The notes under the pieces are model-generated. The model saw only the letters and a list, made by a program, of their open reading frames with translations, made no database searches and had not been told where the DNA came from. Position numbers and translations under genes: made by a program. A DNA stretch of 64,000 bases from the NCBI GenBank assembly GCA_964016885.1, contig OZ024744.1, positions 64,156,962 through 64,220,961 of the forward strand, read 5' to 3'. This DNA comes from Eledone cirrhosa. Taxonomy: Eukaryota > Mollusca > Cephalopoda > Octopoda > Eledonidae. Below are positions 21,320 to 32,209 of this stretch, in pieces. Each line of letters starts with the position of its first letter. The stretch's first letter is position 1.

Positions 21320-21725
21320 GCCCAACCCTTGCTAGCGGAAAAAGTGGGCATTAAACGATCATGATCACACATTCACGATCGATATCATTATTGTTTAACG
21401 CCTATTTTACATGATTGCATGGGTCAGACAGGCTGTTGTGTGCTGAGGGTAAAACCAGTCAGGTGACCACAACCTGCTTGTATGCTCGATATTGGTATGG
21501 TTTCTGCAGCTAGATGCAGTTCCTAACAGCAACCACTTTACAGCGTGTACTTGGAGCCTTTTATTGTGATTACAGTACTTCCACCTAACAGGGTGGACTG
21601 CGTGCTTTTTGTCATGGCACTGGTACCGCCTTACTGGGTGCTTTTCTTCACGTCACCAGCACTACCACTGTACTAGGTGGGCTGGGTGTATTTTACTGAG
21701 GCACTAGCACTTCCTTATAATACTA
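21320..21725. mobile_element. Two L-A LINE 3' ends, tail to tail
   Basis: A short plus-strand end 'cttgctagcggaaaaagtgg...ttaaacgat' (21329-21360) faces a minus-strand end that starts with 'cattattgtttaacgcc' (21387). The latter continues to 21725 with the repeated 'ggtggact.cgtgctttttgtc' 3'-UTR units. Confidence 0.65.
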
Positions 21726-21994
21726 GACTAATCAGTGTTCTTGGTCTGACTGGGGAGGCATTGATGGAGGTTGAGGGTTTATAAATAGGAGGGGTGCTAT
21801 GATACTTGCTGAGGAGGGAGAAGAAGCATTATTATAAATTTAAAAAAATAAATAAAAAAGAAACTACAGCCATTCTAAATCTAAAACTGAATATCCTTTG
21901 ATTTGGAAAACTATACAATTAGTTATTCATTTCTTTTGAAAATATTCTCTATTTAATCATTGTAAAATTGTATCACCATTTCATAATAGTTAAA

Positions 21995-22260
21995 ATTAAA
22001 ATCTGTCTCAAGCCTGGAAGCTCATAAGGCCAGTGCTTATCCTGGTTTCCTTGGCATTAAGCAATTAGGATTATGCAACTCCTCCTTGGACAGGATGCTG
22101 GTCCATTGCAGGGTTAAATCCCAGTTAATGCTGGTACTCATTTTCAGCATGACAAAATGTTTTGCTCAAGAACACAGAACACCAGCCTGTTTAGGAATCG
22201 AATCAAATACATTATGATCATAAATCCAACCGACTATCTTGAAAATATTTAGTTATGTTT
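21995..22260 (-). mobile_element. tRNA-derived SINE (family 2), degraded
   Basis: It shares 'tgctcaagaacacagaacacc' and the tRNA-like head region 'aatcgaatcaaatac...atccaaccgac' with the SINE at 55735-56068. It is older and more diverged. Confidence 0.55.
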
Positions 22261-22649
22261 TCATCATAGAAGTCTGTAAAAGTTTATCCATGAGTAAAAA
22301 CACATATTTAACTTATTCTGTATCAGTGAGATAATTATCTACTTTCATCAAATGAAATCATCACTAACCATATACTCTAAAACTAATATTCCAACGGAAC
22401 ATAGAAGCAGCTAACTGTATAACAATGACTTATTGCTTGCTCTGCTTGTAACTTAAAACTAACTCAGCTTTTCTTGATCAACTCTGCAAATTCAAGTGTA
22501 AAAAGAAGCTTCTCAACACTGGATATAATTCAATCATTCTTAAAGTACACAATATCTCAATAACTAGTGTCAATACTGGCTAGTATTTCCACTGAGAAAC
22601 TGATACTCATCAATATAGAATGACAAAGAATTACACAACTTCAGGCTGA

Positions 22650-22952
22650 AGCATACATCTAGTTAAGTGGTTGTGACGGTGACATGGTAAAAAGCACCCA
22701 GCCCACTCTGTAAAACGGTCCTGTAGGTATCATGACAAAAAGCACCCAGCCCACACTGTAAAGTGATTGTGTAGGTGTCACAGCAAAATGCACCCAGTAC
22801 TCATTGTAAATAAGGTTGGTGTTAGGAAGGGCATCCAGCCGTAGAAACCAAGCCAAAATCAGTTTTGTATGAGCAAGGTACAGTCACAACAGGACAACTC
22901 GTCTAACCCCTGCTAGTGTGGAAAAATGGACGTTAAACGGTGATGATGATTA
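22650..22952 (+). mobile_element. LINE L-A 3' UTR with tandem units and GAT tail
   Basis: Three diverged units of 'gtaggtgtcacgacaaaaagcacccagcccacactgtaaagtgg' are followed by 'ggttggtgttaggaagggcatcca'. The end is 'gctagtgtggaaaaatggac' plus a GATGATGAT tail. It matches the 3' UTR of the copy ending at 52612. Confidence 0.75.
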
Positions 22953-24450
22953 GAGGAATTGGTTATAAAACTGACAAGCTTGGAAGGTATGTTTAAATGA
23001 AGAGTTTATTATAAAAATTTATGCATCTTTACTTTTTAATTACAGTGTTTGTTCCATGTAAATGAATTGTTAGTTCTACTATAAGAAAGCCTTTCAAATA
23101 TTATCAACATGAACTTGGAAGTTATGTCAGATACTCTGCCTTCACGACCGTCTCAGAAATAAGTGGGTAAACAAGAAGATACCTACTTGCCCAAAACCAT
23201 CCAGTTTAAAGGATTCCTGTTTTATATTTAGATTTTCCAACACACTATAAAAATTCATTGAAAATTAAAGAAAGAAATCATGCCTAAATAATTATAGCTA
23301 TAGCTTACAGTGTTTGTTTGTTAAATAAATGTAAAACTACATTTCAGTACCTCTCTTCCCTGTCTTTTTCCACAAAACTTTGTAAATAATGAATAATTTT
23401 TTAAATGAAATTGTTGGTTACAATTATGTTGATGAAATTAATTTTGTTTAAAATACAATTCCTAATTGTTAAAATGACATTCCTGTAGAAAATCTACGAC
23501 ATTATCAACATGGACTTAGAAGGCAAATTGAAAAAAAACGTCCAGGTTCATGATTAGGATAATTAGGAATGCAGATTGAAACTATGCAACAATGAATTAC
23601 ATAATAGTGAAAGTGTTAAAGAATAAAATTAATTTTAAGAAATAAATTTCATAAACATAACTGAATTTACACCTTTGAAACAGTAGTTAATTGATGTTTA
23701 TAATAGTAAAAACAATTTAATAAAAAAGAAAAACATTTTTTGAGATTGAGAAGAAAGAATCCCTGGTATTTGATATCTTCCTTTCCTCTACATAGCAGGC
23801 TGCAGTACCAGGGTTTGTGGCTGAAGCGATATCGGCTAAATTTCATTGAAAAGATGTATTGATTAAATTCGGGGTAAAGTGGGACACTAAACTATTTCTA
23901 TGCCCTATGGTTCGTGTAAGATATGCAACATGTTTTAAAATATCTAAATCAACTGTTGAAAATTATTTGCAAATATTTCAGTTTCGGTTAAATGGATCAA
24001 ATGACTAGTTATTTCGCCAGGTCACATTTCCTTCAAATAAAGGGAGATAATCGCGTTGATTAATAACCGGTTTTTGAATTATCAATATACATAGAGATTT
24101 CCTCGGCTATAATTATATTCTTTTCGTGGTTTCAGTCATTGGATAGCGGCAATGCCTTAATTTTCTCCCCACTCCAGCTTCATTGAAGTTTTATGCTGGA
24201 AGTTGTTCTATAATTGCGTTTGTATCAGCTGATCTTCCCTGACTGTATGCTTCAATAGTTGGGTGTTCTGATCTTTTAAGTAGGAGTTCAATGTTTTCTT
24301 AAATGTTTCAATAGAGATAGATCTCTTTTATGTTTCTGATTTCTTTAGGTAGGCAATTGAACACTTTAGGGTCTCTAAATATCAGACTGTTACAATAGGT
24401 GTTTAAATTCTTCTTTTGAATATGGTACTCTAAAATAGCTACTGATATAT
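22953..24450. other. Intronic AT-rich sequence, nothing recognised
   Basis: About 1.5 kb of AT-rich, unbroken intronic sequence without a repeat or frame I can name. Confidence 0.5.
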
Positions 24451-24451
24451 A

Positions 24452-24612
24452 TTTATATCATCATCATCCCCATTTAATGTCCACTTTCGATGCTAGCATA
24501 GGTTAGATGAACATGTCTTGCTCAAACGAAACTAATTTGGGCTTGGTTTCTATAGCTGGGTGTCGTTCCTGACCCCAACCACATTTACAGTGTGTACTGG
24601 GTGTTTTTTGTC
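24452..24612 (-). mobile_element. LINE L-A 3'-end fragment
   Basis: Antisense 3' terminus: 'atcatcatccccatttaatgtccac' then 'cctgaccccaaccacatttacagtgtgtactgggtgttttttgtc'. It abuts the plus-strand LINE that starts at 24616. Confidence 0.7.
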
Positions 24613-25212
24613 GAGAAAATGGTTTAAAACTAATGGACCAAGTTAAGAAAATGACAAAGAGTTCTAGCTCAACTAATTAGGGAAAAAGATGAGATACAAT
24701 TTGGTTTTGTACAAGGGAGGAATACTACAGATGCCCTCTTTTTAGTGAGACAACTACAAGAGAACTTCCTAGCTAAGTGTGACTATATATAGCTTTTGTT
24801 GATCTAGAGAAGACCTTTGACAAAGTACCCCGATCTGTCATCTAGTTGTCCTTAAGGAAACTAGGTGTAAAGATGGCTTGTGAGATCAGTTTAAGACTAG
24901 CTGTAAATGAGAACTTCTATACCGTTGCCCTGGTTCTTATAGCCAAATCAGTGGAAGAGCTAGAGAAGAAATTCTGGTTTCAAACATGGGAAAAACTAAA
25001 GTTTTGGGAAAGTAAGAAAGACAAGACCTTGATCCCATTAAGGAAGTAGCCTTGCTGAATACATATAAAAAAAAGAGTAGGTAGAAACACTATGTGATAT
25101 ACAAAATGTAAATCTTAAGTACACTAGAGGTGTAATGGGACAACGGGCAGACAAACAGAAAAGGCAGATTTTGTATGTAGTAGATGCACAAAGATAGTTG
25201 GTAGTAAGAGAG

Positions 25213-26009
25213 TCATCATCATCATCGTTTAACGTCCCTGTTCCACGCTTGCATGGGTTTGGACGGAGGTTTTCCCACTTGAGGCAAGAGTGGTTGTCTT
25301 GCTTGCATAGGACTGTCTGGCGGGTTTTCTACAGCTGGATGCCCTTCCTAACACCAACCACATTTACAGTGTGGGGCTGGGAGGTTTTTACCATGTTGCC
25401 TACACGGCCACATTACAGCGTGGACTGTCTGGCGTGTTTTCTACAGCTGGATGCTCTTCCTAACACCAACCACATTTACAGTGTGGAACTGGGAGGTTTT
25501 TACCGTGTTGCCTACACGGCCACATTACAGCGTGGACTGTGTGTTTTTTTGTCGTGACACCTACACGATCTCATTTGTTTCGGCCTGGATGTTGTGGCAC
25601 CAACATAACTTTACATTGAAGGGGGCGGTGTGGATGGGGTGGGATGGTGGTATTTTGTTAGAGATGCCTACTGACTAGTAGGTTTTACTTTGTATTTAGG
25701 TAAGGCGGGTCTTCTCTGTTACTGAGTACCGCCAAAGGTCTCGGTCCAGTGACATTGTCTTGGAGAGGTGTAAGTGTGTGAGGTCGGAATTTATCAGCTC
25801 GTCCCAGGTTTTCCTGGGTCTGCCTACTCCGTGGCTACCATCTATCTTTATTGCCCTGCACTTTGTTATACAGCTGTCGTCTTTCATGCGCATCACGTGA
25901 CCATACCAACGTAGCCTTCTCTCGAGTAAACAACATCTGATCCCTCTTATTTCTAATTTTTTCCTTAGTTCGTTTATGCTTTGCCGTTCACGTATATTAC
26001 TATTACACA
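25213..26009 (-). mobile_element. 5'-truncated L-A LINE nested in an older LINE
   Basis: Antisense insertion with the (ATC)n tail at 25213 and the 5' break in CNSNIRER near 26009. The coding part (RERQSINELRKKLEIRGIR to MSLDRDLWRYSV) is intact. Its 3' UTR carries two tandem copies of a 117-bp unit (gtctggcgggttttctacag...). Confidence 0.85.
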
Positions 26010-26335
26010 GTGATGTAAACTTTTTCCAGTCCTGGGAAGGTTCCATAGAAGTGGTTGATAGTTTCTGCTACCTAGATGATCTAATTAGCAATGGAGCAGG
26101 TTGCACAGAAAGTATAATAGCTAGGATATGAACAAGATGGAAAAAGTTCAGTGAGCTATTATCTATGTTGACAACAAAATGTTTATCTCTACAAAAGAAA
26201 AGCTGGCTATATAATGCCTATGTGTGATGTGCAATGTTGAATGGTAGTGAGATATGGGTAGTGAATACAGAGGATATGCAAAGGCTGGAGAGAAATGAAG
26301 CTAGTATGCTCTGATGGACAAGCAATGTTAATATA

Positions 26336-26492
26336 CATCACCATCATCGTTTAACGTCTATCTTCCACGCTAGATGGGAATTGTCCCACTTGAGGCAAGA
26401 TTGATCGGGTGACCATGTCTCGCTCATAGGACATGTATCTGGCAGGTTTTCTACAGCTGGATGCCCTTCCTAACACCAACCACATTTACAGT
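26336..26492 (-). mobile_element. L-A LINE 3'-end insertion nested in the same LINE
   Basis: 'atcatcgtttaacgtctatcttccacgc' to 'ccaaccacatttacagtgag' is an antisense 3'-UTR fragment inserted between two adjoining segments of the host LINE (26335 and 26493). Confidence 0.7.
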
Positions 26493-26902
26493 GAGTGATA
26501 AAGCAAGGATGAACTGAGGGAAAAGCTGGGTATAAGAGGAATCAGATATAGTGTACAGGAGTGAAGACTGTGTTGGGTTTGTCATGTAATGCATATGGAT
26601 GATGATGATTGTGTCAAGTGCCAAGAAATCCAAGTGGAAGGAATCTGCAGTTTGACAGAGACCAAGGAAAATTTGGGCTTGTGAGAGCTGATTCCAAATC
26701 ACTGAAGCTCACAGAAGAGATGATGAAGGACTACAGCAAGTGGAGGGATGCTGTGTTGAAAAAGACCCCTCCAATCCATGCAAGCATGGAAAAACGGATG
26801 TAAAATAATGATGATATAGGTACACATGGGTGTATGTATTACGAAAATGGTATCTTAGAATAAGGTTTTAAAAAATAAAATTTAAATCTGTAGAAAACTT
26901 AC

Positions 26903-26975
26903 CTGCAAGTAACTTTGTATTGCTTTGAAAAAGAATATTGGAGAAATGTCGGTATGCCGTAGACAAGAAATTCAT
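26903..26975 (-). CDS. MRPS12: Mitochondrial ribosomal protein S12, first coding exon (presequence)
   Basis: On the minus strand, ATG at 26975-26973 starts 24 codons (MNFLSTAYRHFSNILF...KLLA) plus one base G before a consensus donor CAG|GTAAGT. That base joins the 'gc' of the exon at 19290 to form GGC (Gly), continuing directly into [22 protein letters not shown]. The peptide is short of acidic residues, with Arg, Lys and aromatic/aliphatic residues, as expected for a mitochondrial targeting presequence. Immediately upstream of the ATG is an acceptor-like TTCCTTACAG (26984), then six bases. The translation start is therefore in a second mRNA exon, and a 5'-UTR exon must lie beyond 26984. The frame agreement across a 7.6 kb intron supports the model strongly. 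Confidence 0.88.
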
Positions 26976-27329
26976 GGTAAACTGTAAGGAAGGGGAAAAT
27001 AATTAATTTTATTAATTAAAATCACAATAAATATTTAAAAACAGGTTCATTAATTCAAATGTTTATAGTAACTTCACTACTTGACAGATTGATGGAAAAC
27101 TTTGGAGTAAATTATAGTGAAGACTTCAAATTTTTAAGGCATTACAATCATAGTGTTGTTTTGTATTTTTCAGGAGTGTCTTGTTAATGTGATGTCATAT
27201 TGTATTGGACGTTAAGGGTTAATACTGATGTCATGATGAAAAAGTTATATCACAAATGTGACTTGTAGCAAACTGGATACAGTTGATTGATATTACTGGT
27301 ATTTCATGAACTATAAAGATACACAGGAA

Positions 27330-27515
27330 TAATTGGTAATAAGAGTGTAAGTGATTTAAACCTTTTCCAATGATGGGAAGGTTCCATAGAAGTGGTTAAT
27401 AGTTTCTGCTTCCCAAGTGATCAAATTAACGGTGGAGCAAATTGCACAGAGAGCATAGTAGCTGGAATATGAATAGGATATAAAAAGTTTAGGGAGTTAT
27501 TATCTATGTTGACGT
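27330..27515 (+). pseudogene. L-A LINE fragment
   Basis: 'ggttccatagaagtggttaatagtttctg' through 'aaaaagtttagggagttatt' matches the SFRYLGD...KKFRELL segment. It parallels the LINE at 26010-26335 and gives its uninterrupted version around the nested insertion point. Confidence 0.7.
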
Positions 27516-27919
27516 CCCACTCCCCACATAATTTGAACTCAGAACATAGATGCAGAAAACTAAGTACTGTAAAGTACTCAATATTTTTGGCAACACAGCA
27601 CTTCAGAGAAAGCAATGAAATATATTTTGTTAATGATTATAACAATTGATATAAACTTAAAAACAAACTCTGAATAAGATTATGTTCTATGTATCACCTC
27701 CACCTATTGCCTATCTGTTACAAAACTGGATGGAATATTTCACCAAATATTAAACAAAACAAATGGATATTCTTTAATTACATATGTGGTTAGTATTTAA
27801 ACAGCTATCAGTACTATCTATTATAGAAACACCTAACAATAGTCACTATTACTATCAACACTAATTATTATAGCTAAACTATATTAAATGTTGGTGTAAA
27901 TCTATAAACAACTAACAAC
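27516..27919. other. No feature recognised
   Basis: AT-rich sequence without a nameable gene or repeat. Confidence 0.4.
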
Positions 27920-28185
27920 AGTATCTATTCATTCAACATTTACACACTGTATCTGTATATTTATTTACACATCTACACGTAAATACATAAACAGATACAG
28001 ACACCAGAAGGAACAGGCTGGTGAAACGCTATAGCGATTGTGTTGCGTCCCTTTAGGGTTTACTGGCTACATAGCCTATTCGTATTTATTTACTGAACTC
28101 ACATGTATATCTATTCAGTCAACATCTACATAGTGTCTTATTTGTCTAGTCAACATGCACACACAGTGCCTTTATATTTGTATAA

Positions 28186-28320
28186 TATCCTTGAGCTTGG
28201 CTGGTCTTGCTTGGGGATCCAACCAGATCAGTTGGAGATGGTTGCTTCTGACAGGACCCCCTGGGAGGAGTGTTTGAGGACTCTGGCCCCACAACCCTCT
28301 GATGAATAAGTGGGCAAAGA
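28186..28320 (+). pseudogene. L-C LINE C-terminal scrap
   Basis: The frame LGWSCLGIQPDQLEMVASDRTPWEECL matches the extreme C-terminus of the L-C LINE at 60390-60500. It is a heavily 5'-truncated copy inside a minisatellite. Confidence 0.7.
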
Positions 28321-28513
28321 AGAACATATACAATGTCTTTCTATTTGTCTACTCAATGTATATATATATATATATTTATCCAGTCAACATATATAAACTA
28401 TGTCAACCCCTACATATGATATCTATTCAATGAACATCTACACCTATAGGCAGTGTCTGTCAATATAACCAAGAAACATCTATACATTGTGTCTATTTAG
28501 TCAACATCTACGG

Positions 28514-28703
28514 CAGGCATGTCAAACAAGAGACCTGCGGCTCTTTACAAGCACACATGCGGCCCGCACAAAGGTTTTTACAGTACAAACATGTTTTATC
28601 TTTGTAATCTAAAATAAAAAAAAATTAGTTGTAATGTGTGGCCCTCAGACAACACATATGTAACCCATGTAACCCTCGAGGGACCCTCAGTTTGACATGC
28701 CTG
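28514..28703. mobile_element. hAT-type MITE, 190 bp
   Basis: TIRs CAGGCATGTCAAAC and GTTTGACATGCCTG are perfect inverted copies. The flanking 8-mers ATCTACGG and TTCTACAG agree at six of eight positions, an aged hAT target duplication. The interior is related, in inverted order, to the element at 7410-7614. Confidence 0.85.
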
Positions 28704-28828
28704 TTCTACAGTGTCTGTGTATCAGGACATGCTTTGTCTACATTTACAGTCAATATCTGCATACTGTGTCAATCTATCTTGTCAATACCTACATTCTGTG
28801 TCAACATCTACATAGTGTTAACTTATCT

Positions 28829-29021
28829 CAGACCTGTCAACTCTCCCGCCCGACGGGGAGATCTTCCACCCACTTTGGGGTGGGTGACAGGTGTCTTCTT
28901 TTGTGAAAATGGGTATAGCTTTCATTATGTAAAAGCTCCCATTTAGCCTCATTTCTCCCCGTTTGGGGGCACTTTTCTTCATGGTACTCCCCGTTTGGGT
29001 TTTTAGAGGCTGGCAGGTCTG
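28829..29021. mobile_element. Small TIR element (MITE), 193 bp
   Basis: The ends CAGACCTGTCAACTCTC and GAGGCTGGCAGGTCTG are imperfect inverted repeats. TATCT flanks both sides (28824-28828 and 29022-29026). The inside has inverted GC-rich blocks (gccccaaacgg-type). The superfamily is uncertain; the TIR resembles hAT elements but the direct repeat seen is only 5 bp. Confidence 0.65.
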
Positions 29022-29084
29022 TATCTTGTTAATATCGAGATATTTAGAAAACATAAGTCAAAATGCACACACCAGTACACAATG

Positions 29085-29360
29085 CGTGCATTTATTTGTT
29101 GTTGGAGTCACGAGAAAACACACCCAGCTCACTCCGTAAAGTGACAGTACTGGTGCAAGGATACAAAAAACAACCAGTCCATCCTGTATAGTGGTAGTGC
29201 TGGTGCCACGATAAAATGCTCCCAGTACGCAATGTAATATGGTTGGCGTTAGTAAAAACCAAGCCCAAAACGGAACATACGAACAAGACGTGGACATTTG
29301 ACCAGTCTAACGCCAAATGCATTCTTGGAAAATAGACATTAAACTGTGTTTTCTTCTAAT
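29085..29360 (+). mobile_element. LINE L-A 3'-UTR fragment, old
   Basis: Tandem 'cac.acaaaa.ac.cccag.cca..ctgtaaagtg' units run to 'ggttggcgttag' and the end 'tcttggaaaatagacattaaa'. The GAT tail has decayed. Confidence 0.6.
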
Positions 29361-30620
29361 AAAGTAGAACTTTTAAAAAGCTGATGAAGTGCCATAACCT
29401 TCAGCGCCTTATTCAGTGTACTCTGAATAAGAAAAAAGTTATCAATACTCTATTGGCCCGGAAAGAACATGTATAACGAGCTTCTGGATCCACTGTGTCA
29501 ATGAAAAAGATGTGGTGGTCATGGTTGGAATACCTTTGATAATAAGTCTAACTATTCGATCAGGCGAAAAGAACAACTAATTCAAGGTTGCTGTCTGTAA
29601 TATAATTCAATTGAGCAGACAGAAAGTGTTTGGAAGCTAGTCGGATGGACTGTACCTGTAATTTAAAGGACCAGCCTTATCACAAACATTATCGCGCTGG
29701 ATTTCTTTGATAATTACGTTAAAAGTACCTGTGTTTGTGGAATGCTCAGTCACTTACACGTTAATTTCATGAGCAGGTTATTCCATTCACCGAACAACTG
29801 GAATACTCATCACCGAAACAGACGGAGGTCAATTCTATTCAAGATTAAAATATATTGTGTTGGTGTATATATATCGTTTCTTTAAAAACTCTTTCTCTGA
29901 ATTAAGTAAAAAGACTGAATATAAATAACGACAGCAATAATAAATTTGGTTAGAAATGTTTACGCTTTATATATAACAAGTTCAATTAATTTTGAATAGC
30001 AAACAAATCAGATTAAATTATACATAGAGAAAAAGTGAATATGTTCAATAAGAAGATAATTACCAGTTACCAATGAACAAGATCAAACAACTGAATGACT
30101 TAATGTCACCTTTAAATACGAAAATAAAACGTAATATATATGTAATGAATCGTATTCAGGGTAGTTACTGTCTAAAAGACTTTAAAAATAAATGAAGGAT
30201 TTTATTCAAAATATATATTTTATAAGACTTATATTGATAATATAATTTTGGTATATTTTATAACTTTCGGAAAATTTGTATTGTAAAATGTCAGTCGTTT
30301 TTGCCAAATTCGTGATAGTTTCGCATCTGTACGAAATTGTCAATAGAAGTATTTTTGACTTAAAAGAAAAATATACGCCATTGTCAGACAATCGTGTAAT
30401 TTTGCAACCTTTCATTGAAAGTAAGGTTTTCAGTATTTAAAAATATTGGCGGATATTCACGTTTTCTTTCAAAAACAAACGTTCATAATAATTCTTTTCT
30501 CCGGTGAAAGATTTTTGGCGCTAATTTAAATATCAGAATAATAAAATCTATGATTAAATGAAAGTGAATTCTTTTTGATTTTTTTCCGCCCCAACATTTT
30601 TAGTCATAATTTATCTTTCC
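29361..30620 (-). promoter_or_regulatory. Repeat-poor region upstream of MRPS12; possible 5'-UTR exon
   Basis: This is one of the few longer stretches without recognised repeats, and it lies upstream of the first coding exon of MRPS12. A perfect donor GTAAGT on the minus strand at 29757-29752 could end a 5'-UTR exon. I cannot locate a transcription start. A second gene in divergent orientation is not visible. The assignment is inference only. Confidence 0.25.
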
Positions 30621-30630
30621 ATTATTTTCA

Positions 30631-30796
30631 TTGGTAGAGGGTTGGACGCCATGCTTTCCAGCATAGTTACGTCCCTTTATGATCTGAGTTCAAATCCCGC
30701 CGAGGTTGACTTTGCCTTTCATCCTTACGGGGTCGATAAAATAAAGTACCAGTAATGTACTGAGTAATTGCTGGCCTTGTGCCTAAAGTAGAAACA
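30631..30796 (+). mobile_element. tRNA-derived SINE (family 1) with 10-bp target duplication
   Basis: The head is slightly truncated (starts at ttggtagaggg). The B box is gagttcaaatcccgcc and the usual 3' end follows. The repeats ATTATTTTCA lie at 30621-30630 and 30797-30806. Confidence 0.87.
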
Positions 30797-30934
30797 ATTA
30801 TTTTCACGATCGAGGAAAACAACGTATACGAATTCTGAAGAAATAAATCAAAACGACCTGAGTTACTGCCCTTTTCTTTAAATGTGGAAACGAATGTAAA
30901 TTAACGCTTGCGGACCGCCTGATGATGAGCCATA

Positions 30935-31145
30935 TCCATGCGACGTGCTTCTCGAAAAAAGTTTGCCCATGCCTGGTGTAGATGTTCAGGGTTAATTGAT
31001 AACAGTAGCGACAATGATATAAATCTTTTTCAGAAAGGATTCATAGTAGTGGCTGATAGCTTCTACTATGTAGGTGATTTAATTAGCAGTAGAGGAGGGT
31101 GCTCTGAGAGCACAGTAGCTAGAATAAGAAAAGCGGTAAATGTTT
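30935..31145 (+). pseudogene. L-A LINE fragment
   Basis: One frame reads KKFAHAWCRCSG (finger remnant), then GFIVVADSFYYVGDLISS and GGCSESTVARIRK. It joins the zinc finger to the next block of the polyprotein, with an internal deletion in between. Confidence 0.75.
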
Positions 31146-31739
31146 TAAGTTGCCTCCATTGATTTAAAAAAAAAACCAGAATTAGTCGTTTAGTTTACAT
31201 ATTGAGACGCCAACACATCCTATTTATTTAATAACGTATGGGATTTCTTGTAATGTATTTTTTTGGTCATATAAAATGTTTTTAATATATAAAGAAAAAC
31301 TTCACTGGAGATGGATGAGCAAAATTTAATAACCATGGGGTTGGAATAAGAGTGGAGGCGGGGAGGTGATCTGATATATTAATAAGCGGAGGGGGACATT
31401 TATCTGAGACCCAAGAGTATATGTTAATTCACAAGTTGAGTTTATTGAACTTCAAGATATAAAGTGTTGAAACGAAAGGAGGAACCATCCTACATTTTAT
31501 AGTTGGTATTTAATTACTTTTGAAGCAGCGTCTGGTCTTTGATGGAGTAGGTCTGGTTTACATGTATTTATGTTTGAATATGATATCCACAATTCTGTAT
31601 CTATTTCAATAATGTGCTTTTAATTGCAGTAATTTCTCTATAAGTCTATTGGCACAATTTGTGAAGTTTTAGCTTAATGATGAGTTCATGATAATATGAA
31701 TCAGTATATGTTAAAGTTGACAACAACAATTATTAAATA
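31146..31739. other. No feature recognised
   Basis: AT-rich non-coding sequence without a nameable repeat. Confidence 0.4.
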
Positions 31740-31905
31740 CCATGTTTAGCATCGCTGTGTGGTTAAGGTGTTCACTTCACAACCACGTGGTTCTAGATTC
31801 ATTCTGCTAAGTAGCACCTTGGGCAAGTGACTTCTACTATACATTTGGGTTGACCAATGCCTTGTAAGTGGAAACATCTGAAGTGTCAAACATTTTTTCT
31901 CTCCT
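31740..31905 (+). mobile_element. tRNA-derived SINE (family 4), degraded
   Basis: The head 'tgtgtggttaaggtgttcac' (A-box-like) and 'cacgtggttctagattcatt' (B-box-like) are followed by 'caccttgggcaagtgacttctactata' and 'gaccaatgccttgtaagtgg'. That body is typical of an abundant cephalopod SINE family. Confidence 0.7.
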
Positions 31906-32209
31906 TCCTCCAAAGCGTGAAACTAATAAGACTAATTGTTTTTGCATCTCTGTGTTTGTCATGTTTTGAATTATATTATCCAGACTTCTGCAGCACTCCT
32001 TGTAATTTGGCCCTGGAATTCTACCAGGCAACTTGGCACTGTGACTTTCTACCATCCTAACCAGTCACAGATGACCAACAGATTACCTGGACTTGAGATT
32101 ATAGGATTGTTTTCAATTGTTCACCACACTAATCTTCTATGACCTTCTCTCTCCTTTTATTTTCCTTTTCTATCTCTCTATTGTTCCATAACAATTACAT
32201 CTACCTATG
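31906..32209. other. No feature recognised
   Basis: Nothing recognisable apart from pyrimidine-rich sequence near 32140-32185. Confidence 0.35.

Larger units (their letters stand above)
24616..26820 (+). pseudogene. LINE L-A copy split by two antisense LINE insertions
   Basis: The plus-strand pieces run in element order. 24616-25205 gives RT fingers and palm (EIQFGFVQGR, LFLVRQLQENFL, AFVDLEK) with a deletion near 24900, then the thumb. 26010-26335 gives GSIEVVDSFCYL, KKFSELLSML and RLERNEA. 26493-26820 gives ELREKLGIRGIR and the end with a GATGAT tail. The gaps are filled by antisense L-A sequences (25213-26009 and 26336-26492). The frame has many stops. Confidence 0.78.
19291..26902 (-). 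other. MRPS12: MRPS12 intron (7.6 kb), retroelement-rich
   Basis: On the minus strand the intron begins with GTAAGT (26902-26897) and ends with TTTCTTTCAG (at 19291). It contains L-A LINE copies in both orientations, a SINE, and unassigned AT-rich sequence, including a tiny L-A endonuclease-linker fragment near 19985-20025. Coding sense of the gene is unaffected by these insertions. Confidence 0.88.
27920..28828. repeat. Degenerate ~40-bp minisatellite with two insertions
   Basis: The phrase 'agtcaacatctacatagtgtc' and variants recur through the region, roughly every 35-45 bp. The array is interrupted by an L-C LINE scrap (28186-28320) and a hAT MITE (28514-28703). Confidence 0.65.
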
